DNA from: Angelakisella sp.
GTDB taxonomy: Bacteria > Bacillota > Clostridia > Oscillospirales > Ruminococcaceae
Assembly (NCBI GenBank): GCA_022794295.1
Contig: JAAWEO010000137.1
Location: 1-5,786 of the forward strand
Length of the DNA: 5,786 bases
Reading direction: 5' to 3'
A program made the position numbers and the translations under genes. A model generated the notes under the pieces. That model made no database searches. It was not told the DNA's origin and saw only the letters and a list, made by a program, of their open reading frames with translations. Of the stretch, positions 1-5,655 are shown in pieces. Each line of letters begins with the position of its first letter. The first letter of the stretch is position 1.

Positions 1-52
1 CCGCCTGGCGCCATCAGTAGGAACACGCTGGTAATAGATCAAGGTACTGCCC
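1..52. repeat. Left copy of 52-bp direct repeat
   Basis: This segment is identical over 52 bp to positions 5734-5785, in the same orientation. The next base differs (t at 53, a at 5786). No tRNA-like fold or recombinase core is recognisable in it. Since the match stops one base before the window end, simple circular overlap of a contig is not the neatest explanation. Two copies of a dispersed intergenic repeat, at which an assembly or window ended, fit better. The identity is seen directly; the dispersed nature is inferred. Confidence 0.9.
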
Positions 53-83
53 TCCATGGACCTCCAAACCGTGGGTGAGATCA

Positions 84-105
84 GGCGGCCCGTGGGTCAT
101 CCGCC
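84..105. repeat. Inverted repeat GGCGG/CCGCC
   Basis: GGCGG at 84-88 pairs perfectly with CCGCC at 101-105 around a 12-nt loop. It is the first of a chain of hairpins in the left flank. It has no T-run, so it is not a terminator. Confidence 0.45.
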
Positions 106-106
106 C

Positions 107-120
107 AAGGCCGGAGCCTT
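107..120. repeat. Small perfect hairpin AAGGC-CGGA-GCCTT
   Basis: A 5-bp perfect stem (107-111 with 116-120) closes a 4-nt loop. It lies 2 nt after the previous inverted repeat. No poly-T tract follows on either strand. Confidence 0.5.
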
Positions 121-137
121 TGGCCGGTTCCCCGGGT

Positions 138-154
138 CCAGGGAGAATCCCTGG
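138..154. repeat. Perfect hairpin CCAGGG-AGAAT-CCCTGG
   Basis: A 6-bp perfect stem (138-143 with 149-154) surrounds a 5-nt loop. No U-tract follows, so termination is unlikely. It is part of the hairpin chain in the left flank. Confidence 0.55.
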
Positions 155-163
155 GCGCTCTTT

Positions 164-192
164 GGTTACTTCCGCCGCAACAGAAAGTGACC
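164..192. repeat. Near-perfect hairpin GGTTACTT/AAGTGACC
   Basis: GGTTACTT (164-171) pairs with AAGTGACC (185-192) with one G-T wobble around a 13-nt GC-rich loop. The arrangement resembles the structured part of a dispersed intergenic element, but I cannot name a family from sequence alone. Confidence 0.5.
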
Positions 193-330
193 CCCCGCCG
201 GGGAGGCGAAACGAGGCAAAAGATCTCCAAAACGAGACAGGACTGCGAAGGGCCTGACTGGCGCGTGGCAGTCAAAGAAAACGGCGCTTCTAAGAACAGA
301 AGCCCATACCCAGAACCGAGAGGCAGCCCG

Positions 331-362
331 TTCAAGAAGCGGCCCTGCGGGCCTGTCTTGAA
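331..362. repeat. Two-tier hairpin with 7-bp outer and 5-bp inner stem
   Basis: The outer arms TTCAAGA (331-337) and TCTTGAA (356-362) are perfectly complementary. Inside them a second perfect stem, GGCCC (341-345) with GGGCC (349-353), closes a TGC loop. The inner bulges are 3 and 2 nt. This is the strongest non-terminator secondary structure in the left flank. It has no adjoining T-run and could be part of a repeat element or a structured RNA. Confidence 0.65.
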
Positions 363-456
363 GGTCAGGCAGCAAAACCCGAAAACGCCTGGCGCTCTCC
401 GCGGCTGGGTGTGGGGTAGTCTCGTTCCGGCCGCGGCTTGTCACTTCGCACAGACG

Positions 457-489
457 AAAAAAGAAAGGACAGCTCTGCCATCCTTTCTT
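457..489 (-). terminator. Probable Rho-independent terminator of the minus-strand operon
   Basis: Read on the minus strand, AAGAAAGGA and TCCTTTCTT form a perfect 9-bp stem (plus-strand 461-469 with 481-489) around an 11-nt loop. The distal arm runs directly into TTTT (457-460), so the strand ends in a long T-rich tract. On the plus strand no T-run follows, so termination would be one-directional and fits the operon ending at 774. The stem is A/U-rich, and it lies about 285 nt past the last stop codon. Confidence 0.7.
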
Positions 490-773
490 GAGCGCCATAT
501 TATTAGCCGCGGCCTTAATCGAGGGATGCTGCCTCATGCAGAGGAATTTCGCCCGCTGCGGCGGTCGACCAGGCGCTGTCCGCCCTGGACCCGGACCGGA
601 CTGATGCCCGGTGACAGAAAGGCTGCCCGGTACTGGGCGTTGGCCTTCGGGTATGGTGCTGCGCCGCAGAAACCTCGCCCGCCCCAGTCCGTCAAAGGCC
701 GGGGAATCGCCTCGCCCTGCACCCGTTTAGACTCCAGGCACCCACTATCCCTTCCGCACATCGTTAAGGCGCG
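490..773. other. Gene-free stretch between phosphoesterase and terminator
   Basis: This would be the 3' untranslated part of the operon transcript. A 75-codon open frame on minus (534-761) starts 12 nt past the phosphoesterase stop but has no ribosome site and a low-complexity, Arg/Gly/Pro-rich composition, so I do not call it a gene. Small inverted repeats are present: CTGCG-c-CGCAG around 659-669, and GGCGC-gtca-GCGCC at 768-781, which spans the phosphoesterase stop codon. The motif TGCCCGGT occurs twice near 605-631. Confidence 0.5.
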
Positions 774-1349
774 TCAGCGCCGGGTAGGGTCTGGATTCGG
801 CCTCCAGGCCGCTATGATTTCCTGCCCGTCCTCCAATCTGCGAATCAAAAACCGCCCCCCGTCATAAACCATGTAGCTGTTCGGATTCCCTTCCTTGGGC
901 AGAGATACCGACCCCGGATTTAAATAAACATACCCATCTTCCCTATGCTCCCGAATTACCGGAATATGTGTGTGCCCGTGGATCAGCAGATCCCCCTTTT
1001 TCAGCATCGGCAAGGCCCCCTCGTTGTACAAATGCCCGTGGGTCACAAAGGCCATCCGATCCCCCAGCCAAAGGACCATGTAATCTGCCATGACCGGGAA
1101 AGGCAGCACCATCTGGTCTACCTCCGCCTCGCAGTTGCCCCGAACACAGAGAAGCTCCTCCTTCATCTCCGAAAGAATGGCCGTGACCCCCTTGGGGTCG
1201 TACTCCCGGGGCAGATCGTTCCGGGGGCCGTGGTACAGCAGATCCCCCAGGAGAATAAGCTTGTCCGGCGCCTCCCTCTCCCAGGCCGCCCGCAGCGCCC
1301 TGGTCCAGTAAAGGGACCCGTGAAGGTCCGAGGCAAACATTAGCTTCAT
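774..1349 (-). CDS. yfcE: YfcE-type metallophosphoesterase (phosphodiesterase)
   Basis: A cytoplasmic, metal-dependent phosphoesterase of the calcineurin-like YfcE/MJ0936 family; E. coli YfcE hydrolyses model phosphodiesters and its natural substrate is uncertain. From the chosen start it is 191 residues, close to E. coli YfcE (184). The N-terminus MKLMFASD and the stretches HGPRN, RGNC, EVDQM, THGHL and GHTHIPV match that protein closely. Metal-binding residues are all visible: D8 and H10 (SDLHG), D36 (GD), N72 (GN), H104 (THGH), H126 and H128 (GHTH). An in-frame ATG four codons upstream (1361) directly abuts GGGAAAGG, leaving no spacing. I therefore chose the ATG at 1349, which lies 12 nt from that site and agrees with homologues. 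The gene follows the solute-binding lipoprotein by about 42 nt on the same strand and is probably last in the operon. Family assignment is firm; a link to the signalling genes is only contextual. Confidence 0.93.
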   Translation of the reverse strand: MKLMFASDLHGSLYWTRALRAAWEREAPDKLILLGDLLYHGPRNDLPREYDPKGVTAILSEMKEELLCVRGNCEAEVDQMVLPFPVMADYMVLWLGDRMAFVTHGHLYNEGALPMLKKGDLLIHGHTHIPVIREHREDGYVYLNPGSVSLPKEGNPNSYMVYDGGRFLIRRLEDGQEIIAAWRPNPDPTRR

Positions 1350-1391
1350 AACGATGACCATCCTTTCCCATTGCCCGCTTTTGCAGGTCCG

Positions 1392-2705
1392 TTATTTGCT
1401 CAGGGTCTCCTCCTGCAGCCTGTCAAAGGCCGCCATACATTCATCTACCGTGGCACCAGCCAGCAGATCCCGCACAACCAGGCAGGTGTTTCCCCATTGC
1501 TCCAGCTTCATGCTGGCGTTAGAGGCCACCACGATCTCGCCTTCTTCAATTCTGGCGTTTAAAGGCTCCAGCGCAGGGATGCAGTTTGTTTTTACATTTT
1601 TAGAGGCAGCGATCACTTTGTTAATGTCGGTATAGATCTGTAGGGCCTCGTCAGAGAGGATAACGTCCAAGGTCGCCATGGCGTCCTGGGCGTGTTCACT
1701 GTTTGCCCCAACACAAAAGCCTGTCATGGGCATGACCGGCATCTGCCCCCGGCTGCTGGGCAGTCCCACCACCTGAAGCTCAAATTCTGTGGCGCCGTAG
1801 GCGGTCTCGGTATTGGCGGCACCCCAGTATGCCACTACCATAGGGGTCTTCTGGGCCAGGAAATCCGGGCCTTCCCCCTCGATGGCTTCGCTGACCAGGG
1901 CCTTTTCCGGGTCGATGTACCCCCGGTCAATGAGCACCTGAAGAAACTCAAAGCCCGGACGCATGTACTCGCTGTATTTCTTTTCCCCGCTGTTCAGGGC
2001 GGCGATCTCCGCCTCGGTGTTCCCGCCGTTGTACAGCTCGGCATAGGCCTGGGCCAGGACGAACACCTCCAGCCACCAGCGGTTGGCGCCCAGGGGGGTC
2101 TCAATGCCGTTTTTCTGGAACACCTCGCAGCAGTCCAGGAATTCCTCCGGCGTGTTGGGGGGCTTTAGCCCGTACCGGTCAAACATGTCCTTGTTCAGAA
2201 ACAGTCCGTAGGCCACCACCTCCTGGGGGATAGCCACCAGCTTCCCGTCTACTGTGTTGGCAACCCGGATGATCTCCCGCAGGTTCTTGGCGGACTCCAG
2301 CCCGGAAAGATCCATCAGGACCCCTTCCTCCCCCAAAGTAAGGATCACATCCGGGTTCAGCACATAAATGTCATCCATATTGCTCCGGACCCGGTCCATG
2401 GTCACCTCGTCGTAGGTCTTATCCTGGTGGTCTTCCGCTGTGTAGGTCCGGTAGGCCACCGAGACTCCCACCCGCTCCTCCGCCAGGGCAATGGTCTTGT
2501 CAAAGGCGCTTCTCGCCACATTTTCCAGGTTTGGGCTGGTCTTTTCCATGGGACTAAAGAGGTTTACCACCCGCTCCTGGGGCTCCTCCTCCTGGAGGAG
2601 ATTTCTGTCTCCTTCCACCGGCCCCAGGCATCCCCCGCAGGAGAGCAGCACCAGTGCCGCTGCTGCCACAAGGCAGCCCCTTTTCAGCCGCTTGCTTCTG
2701 CTCAT
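1392..2705 (-). CDS. Extracellular solute-binding lipoprotein (ABC family 1), coupled to the kinase
   Basis: A 437-residue protein resembling family 1 (MalE/UgpB-like, COG1653) binding proteins. The N-terminus has basic residues (SKRLKR), a hydrophobic core (about 11-21) and a lipobox-like LLSC, predicting lipid attachment at C23; C26 is a less likely alternative. An acidic linker (38-44, EEEPQE) follows. Family features include DVILTLGEEGVLMDLSGL (119-136), GKLVAIPQ (154-161), GLFLNKDMFDRYGLKPPNTP (167-186), which is typical of the hinge region, and a Trp/Tyr-rich cleft area (W210-W211, Y293-W294). Its ATG overlaps the kinase TGA (ATGA), with AAAGGG 6 nt upstream inside the last kinase codons, so translation is probably coupled. 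No permease or ATPase gene is visible, which suggests a sensing rather than a transport role, although a transporter elsewhere could use it. The ligand cannot be predicted; sugars or glycosides are usual for the family. Length is normal and no frame disruption is seen. Confidence 0.9.
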   Translation of the reverse strand: MSRSKRLKRGCLVAAAALVLLSCGGCLGPVEGDRNLLQEEEPQERVVNLFSPMEKTSPNLENVARSAFDKTIALAEERVGVSVAYRTYTAEDHQDKTYDEVTMDRVRSNMDDIYVLNPDVILTLGEEGVLMDLSGLESAKNLREIIRVANTVDGKLVAIPQEVVAYGLFLNKDMFDRYGLKPPNTPEEFLDCCEVFQKNGIETPLGANRWWLEVFVLAQAYAELYNGGNTEAEIAALNSGEKKYSEYMRPGFEFLQVLIDRGYIDPEKALVSEAIEGEGPDFLAQKTPMVVAYWGAANTETAYGATEFELQVVGLPSSRGQMPVMPMTGFCVGANSEHAQDAMATLDVILSDEALQIYTDINKVIAASKNVKTNCIPALEPLNARIEEGEIVVASNASMKLEQWGNTCLVVRDLLAGATVDECMAAFDRLQEETLSK

Positions 2706-5290
2706 ACTGTTCCCTTTCCCTTCTTACATTGTTGAATGGCCTTTTTCAGAAGCTCGATTTCAATGGGCTTGGGCACGTGGACATCCATGCCGGCATCCAG
2801 GGCGGCCTTCTCGTCCTCTGCAAAGGCGTTGGCTGTCATGGCGATAATGGGAATGGTCCCGGCGTCGCCCCGGTCCAGGGCCCGGATCGCCCGGGTGGCA
2901 TCGTAGCCATTCATTACCGGCATCTGCACATCCATCAGAATGGCGTCAAATTCCCCAGGCGCAGCCTGCTGGAAGCACTCCAGCGCCAGTTGGCCGTTTT
3001 CTACGATCTGGCAGCTTGCTCCCTCCATTTGGAGCAGCTCTTTTAGGATCTCGGCGTTGATCTCGTTGTCCTCCGCCGCCAGGAAATGCAGCCCTGTCAG
3101 GCTGTTTTCCTCCCTGGCTTCCGGGGCGGCATCCTTTTTTGCAGGCTCGGCCCGCAGCTCCTGTACCTTTTCCAGAAAGGCGGAGGCAAAGAAGGGCTTT
3201 GGCAAAACCCCTGTATTCCCCTGGGAGAGGGCTTCCTCCAGTCCTTCTGCATCGCACTGGGCCAGCAGGATCAGCAGGACCTCCTCCGGCAGGGCCGCCT
3301 GGAGGGTCCTTGCAGCGGGGAGCCCGCCCTCCGGCTGGTCCCAGTCCAAAAGGACCAGCTGGAATGCCTCCTCTGCCCCCAGCAGGCGGATCGCCTCCGG
3401 GATGTCAGAAACAGCCTCTACCCGGACCCCGGTCTCCTCCATCAGAGCCAGGATGCCCTCCTGGGTGGTCCGGTCGCTGTCCACCACCAGGATCCGGGTG
3501 ATGCCGCTTTCCTCCCAAAATCGCCGGTGGGCCTGGTCATCGGGGATACGGAGCTCCAGCTCCACCTGGAATCGGCTCCCCTTCCCCACCTGGCTGGTGA
3601 CATCGATGGTCCCGCCCATAAGCTCTACAATGCTCTTGGTAATAGCCATGCCCAGGCCGGTGCCCTGGACCTTGTTGGTGGTGCTGTTTTCTGCCCGGGT
3701 AAAGGCGTCGAAGATGGTGGTAAGGTACTCCGGCGTCATGCCGTAGCCGTTGTCCTCCACCTCGATGCGCAGGCGCTCGTACTGGCTGGACCGCTGGCTC
3801 AGTCCGATGATGCGGAACCAGATGCTGCCGCCCTCCGGGGTGTATTTTACCGCATTGGAAAGGAGGTTGATCAGGATCTGATTGATCCGGGTCTCATCCC
3901 CGATCAGGTACTCATGGCGGATCCCGGTCACCTCCACATGAAAGCTTTGGTTCCGTGCCTTGGCCATGGGCTGGATAATGGCATCCACCGAGGAGACCAG
4001 GTCACTCAGGGTAAGCCGGTCCAGGTTCAGCACCACCTTGCCGCTTTCGATTTTGGAAACATCCAGAATATCATTGATCAGGCTAAGCAGGTGCTGGCCG
4101 GAGGCCATGATCTTTTTGGTATACTCCCGCACCTTTGCCGGGTTTTCGGCATCCTTGGCCAGCAGGGTAGTAAAGCCCAGGACCGCGTTCATGGGGGTTC
4201 GGATATCGTGGGACATATTGGAAAGAAAAACGGTCTTGGAGTTGCTGGCAATCCGGGCGGCCTGCAGGGCGTCAGTCAGCTGCTGGTTATGGAGCTCCCG
4301 TTCCGCCTCCTGCTCCTGGCGGAGCCTGTTCTGCTGGCGCTGGTTAAAATAGTAGAAGGTGCAGCAAAGGAAAAAGGCCACCAGCATCATCAGCACGACG
4401 ATGGCGATATTCTGGTTGACGGTGCGCCCCTCCTGCTGAATGGCCTCAACGGGAACATAGCCCACCAGATAGATGGTCCCGCCGTTTACCGACCACATGT
4501 AATTCAACGCTTTTTCATCGCGGATATTGTGGTAAAAGAGGATGTTTTTCCCCTCCCCCAGGCAGGCGGCGATTTCCTCCCGAAGCTCCGGGTCCATAAT
4601 ATCGTTGGCCCGATAGAAATCGGCCAGGTTCAGGTGCCCCGCATTGCGCATTCCCATCCCCTTGGGCTTTAGGACAAACCGTTCGCTTACCGAATCCATA
4701 ATATAAAGGGAGGCTTTTTGGTTGTAGAAGCCATCAGGGAGGGAGCGGTCCAAAGAGTCGTAAATATATTCGGCGTAAAGGGTGGCGATCTCCTTCCCGT
4801 CCCGAACCACCGGCGCTTTTATGGTATAGGCCCAGGTCCCCATGTGGTTCAGGTAGGATTGTGAGACCGGCAGCCCCGCAATGGTGCCGCCGGCAGAAAA
4901 ATCCAGCTCCTTTTCTGAAAAAACATCCCCTGTGTTGGAGATCCCCTCCGTCTCCCCTGCCATGGTCAGGGAGAGCTTCACCATGGTCTGGTTTTTCTCG
5001 TAGGCACGGATGTATTCCTTGGGATCCGCTGCCTTTGCAGTCTCCTTGGCTACCAGAAGCTGAAACTCCGCTTCATTTTTTAAGATAGCCTCAATGGTGC
5101 ACTGGATCAGATCCAGGCTCTCGTTCAGGTTTTGGATGGCCGAATCGGACATTTCCTGGGAAAGCCTGCGGACCAAGGAAAATACGATCATCCCCAGGAT
5201 ACAAAAGACCAAGATAATGGAAAGGAAAAGGGTGTACCCCTTGTTCTGTTTGTTTTTTGTCTGCTTGTCGTTCATTTCCCAGTTCTCCAT
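2702..5290 (-). CDS. Membrane hybrid sensor histidine kinase with two receiver domains
   Basis: An 862-residue inner-membrane sensor kinase. Order: short basic cytoplasmic tail; TM1 (about 19-40); extracytoplasmic sensor region (about 41-292), Cache-like in pattern but not identifiable with certainty; TM2 (about 294-315); charged coiled linker (316-350); HisKA with SHDIRTPMNAV and phospho-acceptor H361; HATPase with N475/N479 (NLLSNA), DNGYG (513-517) and GTGLGM (543-548); REC1 (about 598-712); linker of Ala/Glu/Lys (713-729); REC2 (about 733-855). REC2 is canonical: E740-D741, D787, T819, K841. REC1 keeps D604, D649 and K698 but has Ser at the second acidic position and Ala (A677) in place of the conserved Thr. 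No HPt or DNA-binding domain follows. A TTG 30 nt upstream (5320) extends the frame with a Gly run; I chose the ATG at 5290 because GGGGGAGG lies 7 nt before it. First gene of the operon, behind a strong promoter. The signal and target are unknown. Confidence 0.95.
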   Translation of the reverse strand: MENWEMNDKQTKNKQNKGYTLFLSIILVFCILGMIVFSLVRRLSQEMSDSAIQNLNESLDLIQCTIEAILKNEAEFQLLVAKETAKAADPKEYIRAYEKNQTMVKLSLTMAGETEGISNTGDVFSEKELDFSAGGTIAGLPVSQSYLNHMGTWAYTIKAPVVRDGKEIATLYAEYIYDSLDRSLPDGFYNQKASLYIMDSVSERFVLKPKGMGMRNAGHLNLADFYRANDIMDPELREEIAACLGEGKNILFYHNIRDEKALNYMWSVNGGTIYLVGYVPVEAIQQEGRTVNQNIAIVVLMMLVAFFLCCTFYYFNQRQQNRLRQEQEAERELHNQQLTDALQAARIASNSKTVFLSNMSHDIRTPMNAVLGFTTLLAKDAENPAKVREYTKKIMASGQHLLSLINDILDVSKIESGKVVLNLDRLTLSDLVSSVDAIIQPMAKARNQSFHVEVTGIRHEYLIGDETRINQILINLLSNAVKYTPEGGSIWFRIIGLSQRSSQYERLRIEVEDNGYGMTPEYLTTIFDAFTRAENSTTNKVQGTGLGMAITKSIVELMGGTIDVTSQVGKGSRFQVELELRIPDDQAHRRFWEESGITRILVVDSDRTTQEGILALMEETGVRVEAVSDIPEAIRLLGAEEAFQLVLLDWDQPEGGLPAARTLQAALPEEVLLILLAQCDAEGLEEALSQGNTGVLPKPFFASAFLEKVQELRAEPAKKDAAPEAREENSLTGLHFLAAEDNEINAEILKELLQMEGASCQIVENGQLALECFQQAAPGEFDAILMDVQMPVMNGYDATRAIRALDRGDAGTIPIIAMTANAFAEDEKAALDAGMDVHVPKPIEIELLKKAIQQCKKGKGTV

Positions 5291-5297
5291 TCCACCG

Positions 5298-5305
5298 CCT
5301 CCCCC
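5298..5305 (-). promoter_or_regulatory. Ribosome-binding site deciding the kinase start
   Basis: On the minus strand GGGGGAGG ends 7 nt before the ATG at 5288-5290, an ideal Shine-Dalgarno distance. It rules in favour of this ATG over the upstream in-frame TTG at 5318-5320, which would place the ribosome site inside the coding region. A further ATG at 5273-5275 has only a weak GGGAA in front. Confidence 0.8.
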
Positions 5306-5368
5306 AGCTCCAAAGGGCAAGTCCCGAAGCGGGGAAAAGGGACAAATCCAAATCGAATGTTTATTGTT

Positions 5369-5398
5369 ATTATAGCATCAGACAAGTTTCAGTGTCAA
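5369..5398 (-). promoter_or_regulatory. Consensus sigma-A promoter for the kinase operon
   Basis: Read on the minus strand: perfect -35 TTGACA (5393-5398), 18-bp spacer, perfect -10 TATAAT (5369-5374), preceded by TGC, which is an extended -10. Transcription should begin near 5362, giving a leader of about 70 nt before the kinase ATG. The leader holds a modest inverted repeat, GTCCC/GGGAC (5321-5325 with 5339-5343). Such a fully consensus element in GC-rich surroundings is unlikely by chance and points to strong basal expression or to repressor control. Confidence 0.88.
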
Positions 5399-5416
5399 TG
5401 AATCAAAGCGCAAAAT

Positions 5417-5462
5417 CCCCCTCCAGCCACCCCCTCCAAAACCAGCAATTTGCCCCTCCCCC
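5417..5462 (-). promoter_or_regulatory. G-rich direct repeats upstream of the -35 box
   Basis: On plus, CCCCCTCC occurs at 5417-5424 and 5430-5437 (13-bp period), with a related CCCCTCCCCC at 5453-5462. On the minus strand these read as GGAGGGGG units beginning 19 bp upstream of the -35 hexamer. They could be regulator-binding sites or simply part of the low-complexity G-rich block; the sequence alone does not decide. Confidence 0.35.
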
Positions 5463-5476
5463 AAAGCCCATTTCAT

Positions 5477-5499
5477 CCCCATCCCCACCCCGCCCCCCC
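5477..5499 (-). other. Four-tetrad G-quadruplex motif upstream of the promoter
   Basis: The minus strand contains runs of 7, 4, 4 and 4 G separated by loops C, T and AT. This is a canonical G4 motif with very short loops, predicted to be highly stable; the plus strand could form an i-motif. It lies about 80 bp upstream of the -35 box. Three further G-runs of 3-4 occur at 5526-5538. Motif presence is seen directly; folding in the cell is inferred. Confidence 0.75.
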
Positions 5500-5506
5500 T
5501 AGCCCC

Positions 5507-5518
5507 AAAATCACCCTA
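5507..5518 (+). repeat. 12-bp direct repeat, copy 1
   Basis: The sequence AAAATCACCCTA here recurs exactly at 5642-5653, 135 bp away. The second copy overlaps the right arm of the 9-bp hairpin. It may mark an edge of the right-flank repeat element; this is speculative. Confidence 0.5.
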
Positions 5519-5595
5519 AACCGTTCCCACCCCACCCCGCAAACCATAGCCGCAAAGCAGCCCCGCCGGAGGCACCAAAGCCGCCGCCCACCCCC

Positions 5596-5607
5596 GGCCC
5601 GCAGGCC
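5596..5607. repeat. Small hairpin GGCC-CGCA-GGCC
   Basis: A 4-bp self-complementary stem around the loop CGCA, the first of a chain of hairpins in the right flank. The same CGCA loop recurs in the hairpin at 5626-5647. Confidence 0.4.
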
Positions 5608-5610
5608 ATT

Positions 5611-5623
5611 AGCCCGAAGGGCT
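5611..5623. repeat. Small hairpin AGCCC-GAA-GGGCT
   Basis: A 5-bp perfect stem with a GAA loop, 3 nt after the preceding hairpin and 2 nt before the next. There is no T-run on either strand. Confidence 0.5.
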
Positions 5624-5625
5624 CC

Positions 5626-5647
5626 GATTTTCGCCGCAGCGAAAATC
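5626..5647. repeat. Perfect 9-bp hairpin GATTTTCGC-CGCA-GCGAAAATC
   Basis: Arms at 5626-5634 and 5639-5647 are perfectly complementary around a 4-nt loop. It is the strongest hairpin in the right flank. The T-tract is inside the stem rather than after it, so it does not have the usual terminator layout. It fits a REP-like or other dispersed palindromic unit. Confidence 0.7.
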
Positions 5648-5653
5648 ACCCTA
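5642..5653 (+). repeat. 12-bp direct repeat, copy 2
   Basis: Exact second copy of AAAATCACCCTA found at 5507-5518. It begins inside the right arm of the perfect hairpin. Confidence 0.5.
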
Positions 5654-5655
5654 TC

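Larger units (their letters stand above)
53..456. other. Gene-free, hairpin-rich intergenic region
   Basis: No convincing gene is present on either strand. The open frames that cross this stretch are rich in Arg, Pro, Ala and Gly, lack ribosome sites and show no domain I recognise. It instead holds a run of short inverted repeats (84-105, 107-120, 138-154, 164-192, 331-362). This looks like structured repeat material of the kind dispersed between genes in GC-rich Clostridia; the family attribution is inferred, not verified. Confidence 0.55.

Noticed and set aside
166..537. 123-codon open frame on minus in the left flank
   Set aside because: It runs through the terminator hairpin, has no ribosome site and is rich in Arg, Pro and Ala without a recognisable family. 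It is probably non-coding repeat DNA.
534..761. 75-codon open frame on minus just past the phosphoesterase
   Set aside because: The position would suit an operon gene, but no Shine-Dalgarno precedes its ATG and the protein shows no fold or family signal.
768..781. GGCGC/GCGCC hairpin as the operon terminator
   Set aside because: The stem is only 5 bp, it overlaps the stop codon, and only two T follow; the hairpin at 457-489 is much better.
187..867. 226-codon open frame on plus in the left flank
   Set aside because: It has no ribosome site, low-complexity basic composition, and enters the phosphoesterase gene antisense.
2940..3746. 268-codon Ser/Arg-rich open frame on plus
   Set aside because: Antisense shadow of the kinase receiver and ATPase coding region, with no domain.
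3086..4672. 528-codon open frame on plus, antisense to the kinase
   Set aside because: It lies wholly within the well-supported kinase gene and has no recognisable domain, no ribosome site and a composition expected from the opposite strand of a GC-rich gene.
5291..5320. Ten-codon N-terminal extension of the kinase from a TTG start
   Set aside because: The extension encodes a Gly run that is simply the translated ribosome-binding site; the ATG at 5290 has ideal spacing.
5417..5540. Riboswitch or CRISPR-like repeat array in the C-rich block
   Set aside because: There are no regular repeat-spacer units, and the block lies upstream of the promoter, so it is not in the operon leader.
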